Source of the DNA: a virus
Direction: 5' to 3' (one strand)
DNA: 64,000 nt
IMG/VR virus record: IMGVR_UViG_3300042922_000600
Location: 1 to 64,000 of that record
Below, in pieces: positions 7,305-14,898 of this stretch. A program made the translations under genes and the position numbers. The notes under the pieces were generated by a model that saw only the letters and a list, made by a program, of their open reading frames with translations, made no database searches and was not told the origin of the DNA. Positions within the stretch are counted from its first letter, which is position 1, and each line of letters begins with the position of its first letter.

Positions 7305-7784
7305 ATGAAAGACGATGAAGTAAATGTATGGCAATATGAGGCAAAATTCCCGATATTGGACAGATTGATTATGCCAATGGGCAGTGACGCCCTGGTTAGA
7401 GGTCAAAAGGCGATTGCAGTGCAGTCGATGATTGATAAAATCCCGGACATTGACCCCGATAGTATAGTGTGCATAGGAACAGAGTCAGATGTTGACCCAG
7501 TTTATGGGCATGCTGTGGTAAGAATCAGATTCAAATACAAGTGCAAGGTGGAAATTCCAAAGGAAGGGCTCAGCCCCTCCGATTTAGTACCTATAGCTCT
7601 AGTGACACGAGACGGCATATCAAATCTGTTACGGCACTATAACCATAAAAAAGTTGAATTAAGAGAGTCACTTTCACCCTTCATTGCCGACTACGAGAAG
7701 GGGCTATATGCAGGTCAAATGAATACTCTAAACTTAGTGATTGCTGACCTGGAAAATTTAATGAACGGTGGTGGCGTTAAATGA
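7305..7784 (+). CDS. Hypothetical early protein (159 aa)
   Basis: ATG at 7305 follows GAGGAGG. The protein is mixed alpha/beta with no Cys clusters. Its central part (about 55-85) has alternating strands, and the C-terminal 50 residues look helical. Its stop overlaps the ATG of the next gene (ATGA), a sign of coupling with the OB-like protein. Confidence 0.7.
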   Translation: MKDDEVNVWQYEAKFPILDRLIMPMGSDALVRGQKAIAVQSMIDKIPDIDPDSIVCIGTESDVDPVYGHAVVRIRFKYKCKVEIPKEGLSPSDLVPIALVTRDGISNLLRHYNHKKVELRESLSPFIADYEKGLYAGQMNTLNLVIADLENLMNGGGVK

Positions 7785-8305
7785 GGGGAAAGCTTAAATC
7801 CCTTGCAGGTAAGATAATCACTGTTACAGGAACTTTCGTTAGGTATGGTGTCAAGGAGGGTGATGGTTCAAAGTGGAATACTGCAATAATTACTGGTGTT
7901 AAAAAGGGAAATGAATTAATATCCGACCATTTATGGTTCACTATGGCAAAAGCGTGGCTGAAGACGGAGTTAACAGTGGGTACGGAAGTCAAAGTGACTG
8001 GTAAGGTATACAGATACAAAAGGTCAAATGGCAGTGTTGACTATGGTCTTCAGGACACACGTGAATTAGTTGTCCTAAAGCAAGGGGAAGGTGACGTGGC
8101 ACCTGCTAAACAGTGGAGTAGCGGTGGCTTTGAATATTTTAAATACCTGACTAATGCGGGGCCTAGATGGTACAAAGCTAAGGATGGGAATGTATTCCGA
8201 GTTGAGTTTAAGTATGCGGGAACCTTCTTTCAGGAAAGCTTGCTAAACACAGAGCTGGAAGATGCAAAGTATATGGAACTCATACAAAAAATTATTTTAC
8301 AGTAG
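7781..8305 (+). CDS. OB-fold-like nucleic-acid-binding protein (174 aa)
   Basis: ATG at 7781 overlaps the previous stop. Residues about 10-100 read as a beta barrel: KIITVTGTFVRYG, then a strand-rich segment with KVTGKVYRYKR and a final strand. This resembles OB folds that bind single-stranded DNA or RNA, such as those of tRNA synthetases and SSB. The C-terminal half is unassigned. The last codons overlap the -35 box of the next promoter. Confidence 0.55.
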   Translation: MRGKLKSLAGKIITVTGTFVRYGVKEGDGSKWNTAIITGVKKGNELISDHLWFTMAKAWLKTELTVGTEVKVTGKVYRYKRSNGSVDYGLQDTRELVVLKQGEGDVAPAKQWSSGGFEYFKYLTNAGPRWYKAKDGNVFRVEFKYAGTFFQESLLNTELEDAKYMELIQKIILQ

Positions 8306-8325
8306 CAAATGAATGGTTTTATACT
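8296..8325 (+). promoter_or_regulatory. Internal early promoter (TTTACA-18-TATACT)
   Basis: TTTACA at 8296-8301 overlaps the end of the upstream gene, and TATACT is at 8320-8325 in the context GGTTTTATACTGTACT. The spacing and extended -10 match the promoter at 2396. Transcription would start near 8332, just before a long structured leader. Confidence 0.8.
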
Positions 8326-8331
8326 GTACTA

Positions 8332-8460
8332 TAAGGGGCGGTGGCAGAAATAATGCACACTTTAGAAAAAGGGTCGCAACCTTTGGTGGTAGTCAGGTCC
8401 ATCAAACTTGCTCATCGCAATACCGAGAGACTTGCAGGTAGTCAGTCCTGTCCGCCCCCA
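8332..8460 (+). ncRNA. Structured 5' leader or small RNA candidate
   Basis: The segment directly follows a conserved promoter. A GC-rich closing stem pairs GGGGCGG (8335-8341) with CCGCCCC (8452-8458). Inside are three hairpins: 8368-8384 (AAAGG/CCTTT), 8408-8420 (TTGC/GCAA) and 8429-8443 (GACT/AGTC). A 9-bp direct repeat, GGTAGTCAG, occurs at 8388 and 8437. No poly-U terminator follows and the next start codon is 18 nt downstream, so it is more likely a leader or riboswitch-like element than a free RNA. No known family is recognised. Confidence 0.65.
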
Positions 8461-8477
8461 ACATAGGAGGTATTGAA

Positions 8478-8705
8478 ATGGAAGAAAAAGAGTTAAAACT
8501 TGAGACAGAGTGTAAAGTTGACCTAACTCGTATGGATGTGTATGAGGATGCAATCGTTCCAGATGCGGATGTAGAAACCACTTTAAAAGTCATAAGAACA
8601 ATCCGAAATGAATGTCTGAACCCAACAGCATTTAGAGCGGAAGCCGCTGTTTTGCTGTCCAATGCACACGCCGTTATAGTAAATCTTGTTCAGGAGTGTA
8701 GATAA
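8478..8705 (+). CDS. Hypothetical protein downstream of structured leader (75 aa)
   Basis: ATG at 8478 follows TAGGAGG. The product is a small, acidic, probably helical protein with one central Cys. It is the first gene read from the internal promoter and its leader, so its expression is the most likely target of any leader control. No family is recognised. Confidence 0.7.
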   Translation: MEEKELKLETECKVDLTRMDVYEDAIVPDADVETTLKVIRTIRNECLNPTAFRAEAAVLLSNAHAVIVNLVQECR

Positions 8706-8706
8706 A

Positions 8707-8880
8707 ATGCTGGTGACAAGAAATCAAGATATTGAAAGAACATATCAAGCACTTATTGTTAGTTGTTCCGAGCGTCAATGCCAGGGTACTTGTGACAACA
8801 GGTGCTCATTTTGTGAGTTGGGAAGTGCAATGAACAATGCCAAGGAGGAGGTGGATAATAATGTCCAAGAACGTTTATAA
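8707..8880 (+). CDS. Cys-rich small protein (57 aa)
   Basis: ATG at 8707 follows AGGAG and is preferred over an upstream in-frame start without a ribosome binding site. Five Cys lie in a cluster (C..C..C..C..C across residues 20-36, ending CSFC), a pattern fitting metal binding. It overlaps the next gene by 20 nt. Confidence 0.65.
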   Translation: MLVTRNQDIERTYQALIVSCSERQCQGTCDNRCSFCELGSAMNNAKEEVDNNVQERL

Positions 8881-9049
8881 TATACGGGTCATTTCAGAGA
8901 TGAATGAACAAGTTGCATTTACACTAAGCGTTAATTCCGCCCCTTGCAACTTGCAGGAGGGCTCTTTTATAACTATGCAAAAAGAGAACTTTCAGCAGTT
9001 TGTATCGGATTTAAAGGCTACAGTTACCCAAAAACCGCGTCGCTACTAA
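8861..9049 (+). CDS. Hypothetical early protein (62 aa)
   Basis: ATG at 8861 follows GGAGGAGGTGG. The product is a small beta-rich protein with a basic C-terminus (KPRRY). No family is recognised. Confidence 0.65.
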   Translation: MSKNVYNIRVISEMNEQVAFTLSVNSAPCNLQEGSFITMQKENFQQFVSDLKATVTQKPRRY

Positions 9050-9072
9050 AATAAAACACAGGAGGGATAGAA

Positions 9073-9339
9073 ATGGACAGCAGTGAAAAACCAATACTTA
9101 TTAGAAATTGGAGAGAGCTTAAGTCAATAAATCAAGAATCCGAGACACATGTACTGAAAATAGAAGAGTACTCTGGATGGGTAGAGCCAAAAAACCCAAA
9201 GGACCCCGATTCCTATGACGGGCACTATTATTTATCCACCCACACATTCTATGGTAGTCAATATAAACAATCAACTGAGATACTACAGAAATGTGGGTTC
9301 AATGTGGAACTAGAAAATTGGGATGCAGAGGAGGAATAG
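9073..9339 (+). CDS. Hypothetical early protein (88 aa)
   Basis: ATG at 9073 follows AGGAGGG. The product is acidic, rich in Tyr and Trp, with a probable central beta region. It ends in a Glu run that encodes the ribosome binding site of the next gene. Confidence 0.7.
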   Translation: MDSSEKPILIRNWRELKSINQESETHVLKIEEYSGWVEPKNPKDPDSYDGHYYLSTHTFYGSQYKQSTEILQKCGFNVELENWDAEEE

Positions 9340-9340
9340 A

Positions 9341-9718
9341 ATGAAAATCTCAATGAAGGTTAGGAACAAAGTAACACAAATGGAATGGGCAGAAGAGTAT
9401 GACATTAAAGATGAGTCAGATGCAGAGCAGTATGCAATAGACTTAATTGATAACTTTAATAACACGCTCCGACTAAATGAGGCACCAAGAGAATTAGTCT
9501 ATGTGGAAATATTAGAGGATAGCAGTCAGGCTAAGGTTGCACATGACTGGGAAAAACAGAACGCCTACACAGTTGTTGGTAAGCACTCGGTCCATGATGT
9601 ATACAGATGCAGTGCATGTGGCATAACCGGAAAACGCTTTGGATTGAGTGCGGATATAGTAAGGGACAATCAGTACAAGGCTACAAAATATGAATATTGT
9701 TTGGGTAAATCAAAATAG
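9341..9718 (+). CDS. Hypothetical protein with C-terminal zinc-finger-like region (125 aa)
   Basis: ATG at 9341 follows GAGGAGG. Residues 1-70 look like a small alpha/beta domain. The C-terminal part has CSAC, His residues and a final Cys, which resembles a zinc-finger-like loop. The stop is adjacent to the ligase gene. Confidence 0.7.
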   Translation: MKISMKVRNKVTQMEWAEEYDIKDESDAEQYAIDLIDNFNNTLRLNEAPRELVYVEILEDSSQAKVAHDWEKQNAYTVVGKHSVHDVYRCSACGITGKRFGLSADIVRDNQYKATKYEYCLGKSK

Positions 9719-9729
9719 TGGAGGGTGTA

Positions 9730-11091
9730 ATGTCACAGATAAGCGAGTTAAAGAAGTGTTTTGAGGTATTCTCACAAATTGAGAAAACTTCCAGCCGTAA
9801 TGAAAAATTATCACTTTTGGAGCAAAATGAATCAGAATTGCTCAAACAAATTCTGTACTATACATTTAATAAGGCTTTAGTGTATAATATAGGAGAAAGG
9901 ATGATTGGACATTATGAACAGAAACCTGTTGCTCTTCGTTCCGGTAGAGCTTTGTTTAAAGTGGGTAGTGATGCAGGTGAGCTATTTGAGCTACTTGATA
10001 AACTATCTAGCAATGAACTAACTGGTAATAATGCAATGACGGCAGTGAGGGCATTTATAAATCAGGATGACGAGTTCTTTTTTGAATGGTCAAGGAGAAT
10101 ATTCTTGAAGGACTTAAAAATGGGCATGAGCTCCAAGACAATTAATAACGTTTTTAAGGATTTAATACCAATATTTAGTGTAATGAAAGCAGAGCTATGG
10201 AACGGTGAGTCCCTTAATAGACCATTTTGGCTCCAACGTAAAATGAATGGATACAGAATGATAGCCTTCAATTATCCGGAGGGTGTTGTACTTAAAAGCA
10301 GTAATGGAGTTCAAATACCTGGATTTGACTTTATAAAGGAACAAATTGCACAATTTTTACCAATTGGTTACGCCTTTGACGGGGAACTTGCGGACAAAAA
10401 TGATAAGTTTTCAAAGATACAGGAACTTGCATTCAGTGAGCAATCCATTGATAAAACAAGTGCTAAATATTTTATGTGGGATACTATGCCAATTGTGGAA
10501 TGGGAAAATGAACAGACACTGCATAACTATTTCCGTAGGTATGGATTCCTTAGGTCGTGCCTACCTCAACACCACTGCCCACCCAATTTGGAAATTTTGG
10601 AGAACGTGTTTGAGTATTATGCAGACGAGGACGATGTTGGAGTTGACCCTGACGTTGAAATAACAAAGTGCTTTGACTCTGCATTGGAAAACAAATGGGA
10701 AGGGTTAATGATTAAGTTTAACATTCCTTATAATTGGGATAGGTCAAGGGATATGCTGAAAATCAAAAAGATGAAGGAAATTGACCTAGTCGTTACTGGT
10801 GTATTTGAGGGTAAGGGAAATCTTCAGGGCAAGTTAGGCGGGGTCTATGTAGACTATAAAGGGTACCAGGTTGGTGTGGGTTCCGGATTTAAAACTTACT
10901 CCAAGGACCCAGTTACCGGGGAAAGAATTGACGGGGACAGAGTTAAATTTTGGGAAAATCCAAATTTAATAATAGATAAAGTGATTATAGTCAAATATTC
11001 TGAAGAGATGAAGGATAAGCATGGAAATTTAAGCCTTCAGTTTCCTGTATTTATGGGTATACACCCGGAAAAGAATGACAGTTTATTTTAG
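9730..11091 (+). CDS. ATP-dependent DNA ligase (453 aa)
   Basis: Joins nicks in DNA using ATP, probably sealing Okazaki fragments or repair nicks. Nucleotidyltransferase motifs are present: motif I QRKMNGYR with the adenylated Lys at about residue 171, motif III FDGEL, motif IV EGLMIK and motif V LKIKKMKEID. An N-terminal helical region precedes the catalytic core, and an OB-fold region with GKLGGVYVDY follows. The length fits T4- or T7-like phage ligases. ATG at 9730 follows GGAGGGTG and is preferred over a GTG at 9718. It is the only clear enzyme in this part of the early operon. Confidence 0.92.
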   Translation: MSQISELKKCFEVFSQIEKTSSRNEKLSLLEQNESELLKQILYYTFNKALVYNIGERMIGHYEQKPVALRSGRALFKVGSDAGELFELLDKLSSNELTGNNAMTAVRAFINQDDEFFFEWSRRIFLKDLKMGMSSKTINNVFKDLIPIFSVMKAELWNGESLNRPFWLQRKMNGYRMIAFNYPEGVVLKSSNGVQIPGFDFIKEQIAQFLPIGYAFDGELADKNDKFSKIQELAFSEQSIDKTSAKYFMWDTMPIVEWENEQTLHNYFRRYGFLRSCLPQHHCPPNLEILENVFEYYADEDDVGVDPDVEITKCFDSALENKWEGLMIKFNIPYNWDRSRDMLKIKKMKEIDLVVTGVFEGKGNLQGKLGGVYVDYKGYQVGVGSGFKTYSKDPVTGERIDGDRVKFWENPNLIIDKVIIVKYSEEMKDKHGNLSLQFPVFMGIHPEKNDSLF

Positions 11092-11100
11092 GTGCCCGCC

Positions 11101-11208
11101 ATGCTTATTCTAAGGATACTTGCATTAACGTCCATGATTTATTTGAGTCTTGACGCACTTATAGACGCAGTTGAGATAATAATTTTGATGAGCCGAAAAA
11201 GGAGGTGA
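11101..11208 (+). CDS. Small membrane peptide (35 aa)
   Basis: The frame runs from ATG at 11101 to TGA at 11206-11208. Residues 2-30 are mostly hydrophobic, so the peptide could span the membrane once, and it ends in RKRR. The ribosome binding site (AGGTG just after the ligase stop) is weak. The stop codon lies inside the AGGAGGTGA site of the following mini-gene, suggesting coupling. Confidence 0.45.
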   Translation: MLILRILALTSMIYLSLDALIDAVEIIILMSRKRR

Positions 11209-11213
11209 TTAAT

Positions 11214-11276
11214 ATTAAATATTTCTTGTTTGGAGTTCTAATTGGAATATTCATGGTTAGGTTGGTTAACAAATAG
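11214..11276 (+). CDS. Possible 20-aa membrane peptide with ATT start
   Basis: A near-perfect AAAGGAGGTGA (11198-11208) is followed 6 nt later by ATT at 11214 and an open frame to TAG at 11274-11276. The peptide is almost entirely hydrophobic (KYFLFGVLIGIF core) with a basic end. ATT is a rare start codon, but the strong ribosome binding site has no other good start downstream. The alternative is a TTG at 11226 giving 16 residues. This is a low-confidence call. Confidence 0.35.
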   Translation: MKYFLFGVLIGIFMVRLVNK

Positions 11277-11287
11277 GAGGTGATTAA

Positions 11288-11479
11288 ATGGAAAAGTTTG
11301 TACCCGCTTGTTGCTACCAAGAATATGGCGTTGACCTAGATGGTTGCAATACTCACAAGATTGAGGGGTGCCTTGGCTGTAAAAGTTTAATTGAGGGTAG
11401 GCAAGCCCCTTGCGGACTTCCCAACTGTGAATTTTGCAATGACTACCCTTGTATGACACACTTTGGACCACAAAACTAA
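11288..11479 (+). CDS. Cys-rich small protein (63 aa)
   Basis: ATG at 11288 follows TAGGAGGTG. Nine Cys occur in 63 residues, including ACC, CLGC and CEFC, so one or two metal sites are likely. It is among the most Cys-dense proteins of the early operon. Function unknown. Confidence 0.7.
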   Translation: MEKFVPACCYQEYGVDLDGCNTHKIEGCLGCKSLIEGRQAPCGLPNCEFCNDYPCMTHFGPQN

Positions 11480-11494
11480 ATCGGAGGTATTAAA

Positions 11495-11722
11495 ATGGAG
11501 ATTAAGGTAGATAGAGAGAGCATGGTACCTAAGTATTTTGTATCATACCACAAGATTTATTATGTTTATTGCAAGGACAGAAAGGGGCTGGAAGACTTTT
11601 TGGAAAAATCCGGAATACAAGCTGGAAAGATTGAGAAGAACGCCAAGTTCGACGTATGGTGTGTTGCAGTATACGACCCAAGGTATAAAGTGTACATTGA
11701 GAAGAATTTGGAGTGTGCATAG
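11495..11722 (+). CDS. Hypothetical early protein (75 aa)
   Basis: ATG at 11495 follows CGGAGG. The small alpha/beta protein is rich in Tyr and Lys. No family is recognised. Other frames here are open but lack ribosome binding sites. Confidence 0.65.
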   Translation: MEIKVDRESMVPKYFVSYHKIYYVYCKDRKGLEDFLEKSGIQAGKIEKNAKFDVWCVAVYDPRYKVYIEKNLECA

Positions 11723-11734
11723 GAGGCAATTCAT

Positions 11735-11920
11735 ATGGCGTATTACCACGCGAAGTTTTTCCTAGGTGCGGACTACACCAAGGAAGCAAGGATGTTTGAC
11801 AGGGTTGGACTTCCCCTTATAAGTAAAGATAGGACACAGGTACAAAACTATTTAGACAGTAGAAAGTTGGATGTCGTATTAAGGAGCATGTATGGAAGAA
11901 GAAATAAGAGAAAAGGCTAA
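11735..11920 (+). CDS. Small basic hypothetical protein (61 aa)
   Basis: ATG at 11735 follows TAGGAGG. The C-terminus is very basic (GRRNKRKG). It overlaps the next gene by 29 nt. No family is recognised. Confidence 0.65.
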   Translation: MAYYHAKFFLGADYTKEARMFDRVGLPLISKDRTQVQNYLDSRKLDVVLRSMYGRRNKRKG

Positions 11921-12191
11921 CCAAGTTGAGCGGTTGGCACTTGATAGAGGATATTGGTTACATAATAGAACGGGTGACTATAAAAAACTTAACTTCATAA
12001 GAAACGATGGCAATTTAGGTTTGATTGTCCACACAGAAACAGGAGATTTTGAGTTGTATCATAACATCAATAAAAGTATAGCAAGAATAAGTCTTCCCAA
12101 GTGCAGTCCATTCTCAAATGAGGGGCATTTCAAAAAGATGGAAAGCCAACTATGGAAATTCGTGTCCGTTATTCTGGACAGTCCACTTTAG
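11892..12191 (+). CDS. Hypothetical early protein (99 aa)
   Basis: ATG at 11892 overlaps the previous gene and relies on a weak AAGGAG-like site. The protein starts with a charged helix and continues with a beta-rich region (about 30-60). No family is recognised. Confidence 0.65.
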   Translation: MEEEIREKANQVERLALDRGYWLHNRTGDYKKLNFIRNDGNLGLIVHTETGDFELYHNINKSIARISLPKCSPFSNEGHFKKMESQLWKFVSVILDSPL

Positions 12192-12200
12192 GTGCGTGCT

Positions 12201-12446
12201 ATGACACACAGAGTAAAAACGTTACAGCCCTATTTTAATGATGTTAAAGTTGGGCATAAGACATTTGAACTTAGGATGAATGACCGGGACTATCAAGTTG
12301 GTGATGTACTACTACTTGAGGAGTGGAGTAAGGAACATAACTACACCGGGCGGGTAATACTTAAGATAGTCTCTTATGTGTTGAAGAATTGCCCGGAATT
12401 TGGATTGATGGACGGATACTGCATTTTAGGGTTGATAGACTTTTAG
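12201..12446 (+). CDS. DUF3850/ASCH-like RNA-binding protein (81 aa)
   Basis: Matches the DUF3850 pattern: HRVKTLQPYFNDVKVG, then FELRMNDRDYQVGD, then LLLEEW and YTGRVI. DUF3850 belongs to the ASCH/PUA-like superfamily and is common in Firmicutes phages; RNA binding is inferred from the fold. ATG at 12201 follows AGGTG and is preferred over GTG at 12192. It is the last gene before the terminator of the early operon. Confidence 0.8.
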   Translation: MTHRVKTLQPYFNDVKVGHKTFELRMNDRDYQVGDVLLLEEWSKEHNYTGRVILKIVSYVLKNCPEFGLMDGYCILGLIDF

Positions 12447-12455
12447 TGCAAAAAA

Positions 12456-12489
12456 AAAAGTGGGTGATTTAAAAAGTCATCCACTTTTT
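12456..12489 (+). terminator. Rho-independent terminator of the early operon
   Basis: A hairpin with arms 12456-12467 and 12477-12488 (one G-U pair) is preceded by an A-run and followed by T-rich DNA. It separates the early operon from the next promoter only a few bases downstream. Confidence 0.75.
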
Positions 12490-12492
12490 CAC

Positions 12493-12522
12493 TTTACAAT
12501 CATAACTGAACCCGTGTATAAT
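12493..12522 (+). promoter_or_regulatory. Promoter (TTTACA-18-TATAAT)
   Basis: TTTACA at 12493-12498 and TATAAT at 12517-12522 with 18 bp between. It follows directly on the early terminator and drives the DUF932-YkgJ-CYTH group. Confidence 0.75.
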
Positions 12523-12558
12523 GTAATAAAGCATTTAATTTATAAGGAGGAACAATAG

Positions 12559-13506
12559 ATGGCGGCTAATGTAGAATCAATGTTTAGTGTTAGACAAGTT
12601 CCATGGCATGGACTCGGGCAGGTAATTAAGGATGCACCAACTTCCGAGGATGCAATGCATCTTGCCGGATTGGATTGGGAGGTCATACCAATGCCAGTAT
12701 TTACTAATGTACCACAAGAGGGTGGGGGCATACAAACTATTGCCAATACAGTATGCAATGTAAGAAGTGACAATGGACACCCACTGGGCATAGTTTCAGG
12801 ACAGTATAAAATAGTACAGAATAAAGATGCATTTGCGTTTACCGATGAACTACTTGGTGGTGGGGTTACTTATGAAACCGCTGGTAGCTTGAATTTTGGA
12901 AGAAGAGTTTGGCTACTTGCTAAAATGCCTTCCACATACATTCTAGAGGATGAGTTTGTGCCCTATTTAGTATTTACAAATGGACATGATGGAAAGGGTG
13001 CTGTTAAGGTTGCTGTAACGCCCATTAGAGTTGTATGCCAGAATACGCTTAACTTAGCCTTAGGGCAGGCTAAGAGAACTTGGTCGGTTAACCACATAGG
13101 TAGAATGGAATACAAGATGGAGGAGGCCAAAAAGACGTTGGAACTTACCGCAAGCTATATGGGCAACTTGGAGGCTTCCGCAAATAAACTCGTTAATAAG
13201 TCCATGGGTGGAAAGGAGTTAGTGGAGTTCATTGAGGCATTAATACCAATGCCAGATGAAGCAGGAGCCCAGAAAGAGGACAATGTAATTGCACTTAGAA
13301 ATGAGTTTTTCCTTAGATATGATGAGGCGCCAGACCTTAAGAAGTTTAAGGGCACTCAATGGGGTGTAATAAATGCAGTAAGTGATTTTGCAACACACAC
13401 TAAGCCATTTAGATGGACACCAACATATAATGAAAAGAACTTTGAAAGGACTATTGATGGGCACCCATTATTGGATGGTGCCTTGAAATTACTAAAAGTA
13501 GCATAA
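12559..13506 (+). CDS. DUF932 phage/plasmid-like protein (315 aa)
   Basis: Matches the phage/plasmid-like family with DUF932 (TIGR03299 type). The N-terminal VRQVPWHGLG segment, the central LGIVSGQYKIVQN and FGRRVWLLAKMP segments, and VAVTPIRVVCQNTLNLAL are characteristic, and the length of about 315 residues is typical. The molecular function is not established; proposed roles include DNA metabolism or anti-defence. ATG at 12559 follows AAGGAGG. It has its own promoter and is the first gene of a three- to four-gene unit. Confidence 0.85.
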   Translation: MAANVESMFSVRQVPWHGLGQVIKDAPTSEDAMHLAGLDWEVIPMPVFTNVPQEGGGIQTIANTVCNVRSDNGHPLGIVSGQYKIVQNKDAFAFTDELLGGGVTYETAGSLNFGRRVWLLAKMPSTYILEDEFVPYLVFTNGHDGKGAVKVAVTPIRVVCQNTLNLALGQAKRTWSVNHIGRMEYKMEEAKKTLELTASYMGNLEASANKLVNKSMGGKELVEFIEALIPMPDEAGAQKEDNVIALRNEFFLRYDEAPDLKKFKGTQWGVINAVSDFATHTKPFRWTPTYNEKNFERTIDGHPLLDGALKLLKVA

Positions 13507-13511
13507 GGGAG

Positions 13512-13931
13512 ATGGCACAATTGGGAAATTGTAAGATGTGTGGCAGTTGTTGTAAGGCTATAATTCTGGGTAAGCATGGCTCCCCGGAATTTATAGCCAA
13601 AGAGGCGGACTCGGGCAATGAGGATGCTATATTTATTAAGGAAAACTGGGTACCTATAAGTGCTTTGGAGGCATTTAAACTACGCCCAGAGGCAGAATTT
13701 AACGCTGTATTTAAGGCGGTGGGCGAGACCTACTGGTGGAAGTGCAATAGTTTTGACCACGCAACACTTAAATGTAAGAATCATAATGCAAGGCCTAACG
13801 TATGCAAGGGATTTCCATACTATGATTCAACTGAGTTAGGCCCAAACTTTATACCATACTCCAATAACTGTGGTTATTTGGAGGATTGGAAGTATTTGGA
13901 GCAGTGGAAAAATAAATGTGAGGTGAAATAG
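13512..13931 (+). CDS. YkgJ-family Cys-cluster protein (139 aa)
   Basis: The N-terminal CKMCGSCC motif (Cys 7, 10, 13, 14) and the later C78, C88 and C98 with RPNVCKGFP match the YkgJ family of putative zinc- or iron-chelating proteins. The family has no firmly known function. ATG at 13512 is 3 nt after the previous stop and follows AAGGGAG, so it is probably coupled to the DUF932 gene. Confidence 0.8.
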   Translation: MAQLGNCKMCGSCCKAIILGKHGSPEFIAKEADSGNEDAIFIKENWVPISALEAFKLRPEAEFNAVFKAVGETYWWKCNSFDHATLKCKNHNARPNVCKGFPYYDSTELGPNFIPYSNNCGYLEDWKYLEQWKNKCEVK

Positions 13932-13933
13932 TT

Positions 13934-14425
13934 ATGCCATTGGAAATTGAAAGAAAGTTTTTAGTAGAAAAATTACCTAATTTACCAATTGAACCAGAGA
14001 GTGTTATACATATCACTCAAGCTTATATAAGTGAGAGCCCAGAAATAAGAGTTAGAAAAAACGAAAGTCTGTACCCCGAGCACATATTTACGACAAAGGT
14101 ACCCTCTGGTGACTATAGAGATGAGAATGAAATTCCGATAAACAAACAGATGTATGAAGTACTTGCAAACCAGAGTACCAATGTATTGTCAAAGAATAGG
14201 TTTAAGTACTGGTTGAATTTTAGCGAGAACCAATGTGCGGAAGTAGACTTGTATCTCGGAAGCTTGTATGGACTTATGACAGTGGAAGTACAGTTTGGTA
14301 CAGAGGAAAAAGCGTCTGCATTTACTCCACCTGCTTGGTTCGGTGCTGAGGTTACACACGATGATAGGTATAAAAATGTTAACTTAAATAAAGGACTATG
14401 GAGAGAGGGTGAGCCAGTTGCGTAG
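13934..14425 (+). CDS. CYTH-domain protein, triphosphate tunnel metalloenzyme-like (163 aa)
   Basis: Starts with EIERKFLV, the ExExK signature of the CYTH superfamily (CyaB adenylate cyclases, thiamine triphosphatases, tripolyphosphatases). Further family-like features are IRVRKN near residue 40, TKVPSG near 55, and EVDLYLG near 115. Such proteins bind triphosphates inside an eight-stranded beta tunnel using acidic and basic residues. The substrate cannot be told from sequence. ATG at 13934 lies just after the YkgJ stop, so the two are likely co-translated. Confidence 0.85.
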   Translation: MPLEIERKFLVEKLPNLPIEPESVIHITQAYISESPEIRVRKNESLYPEHIFTTKVPSGDYRDENEIPINKQMYEVLANQSTNVLSKNRFKYWLNFSENQCAEVDLYLGSLYGLMTVEVQFGTEEKASAFTPPAWFGAEVTHDDRYKNVNLNKGLWREGEPVA

Positions 14426-14861
14426 ATTTATTACACCTGTCATTGTTTGGAAAAAGTTTACCTATAAGTGTGAAGTATGTGGAGAGACTTTTACAATGCA
14501 TATGCAGGTGGGCGTGGAGGGGCCAACCAAAGATAGCATGCCCTCTCCGTTTAGTATGAACTGCCCTAATGGATGCAAGGCGTTCTGCCCTGTAGTGCAT
14601 GTGGACTGGCACAATGATGTTATTATTGAGCAGAGAAATGCAAAGAGTGGAGAATATGTATTCCTTTATGACCGTGAATCCAATCATGGAATGCCAGTTA
14701 AGATTTTGGATTCCAACATTTGGACTGCATCCACTCCGTTCCATGGGAACAATTCAGGTATCCTATATCTAGCAAAGCAGGAAATAGATGAGGAAAAGCT
14801 ACGTGAGAGGTACAAAGATATGCCGCGTGGACTTATAGAACGTCTACGCAATTTGAAGTAA
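14409..14861 (+). CDS. Zinc-binding hypothetical protein before terminase (150 aa)
   Basis: CEVC near residue 21 and CPNGC with further Cys around 52-60 make a plausible zinc site. The start is uncertain: GTG at 14409 or TTG at 14418, both near a GAGAGGGTGA site inside the end of the CYTH gene. It sits where a small terminase is often found, but it has no helix-turn-helix pattern and is not called as TerS. Confidence 0.6.
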   Translation: MSQLRRFITPVIVWKKFTYKCEVCGETFTMHMQVGVEGPTKDSMPSPFSMNCPNGCKAFCPVVHVDWHNDVIIEQRNAKSGEYVFLYDRESNHGMPVKILDSNIWTASTPFHGNNSGILYLAKQEIDEEKLRERYKDMPRGLIERLRNLK

Positions 14862-14898
14862 GATTTTTATAGTCAATTAAATATAATTTATCAATTAG

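Noticed and set aside
8332-8460. tRNA or tmRNA-like structure
   Set aside because: No anticodon arm, T-loop or CCA end can be drawn; the closing stem and three small hairpins do not fit.
8362-8662. Minus-strand frames through the structured leader
   Set aside because: They oppose a strong promoter and leader and lack ribosome binding sites.
13155-13577. Minus-strand frames inside the DUF932 gene
   Set aside because: Shadows of the coding frame without ribosome binding sites.
14409-14861. Small terminase
   Set aside because: Position fits, but the protein has a Cys-based pattern and no helix-turn-helix.
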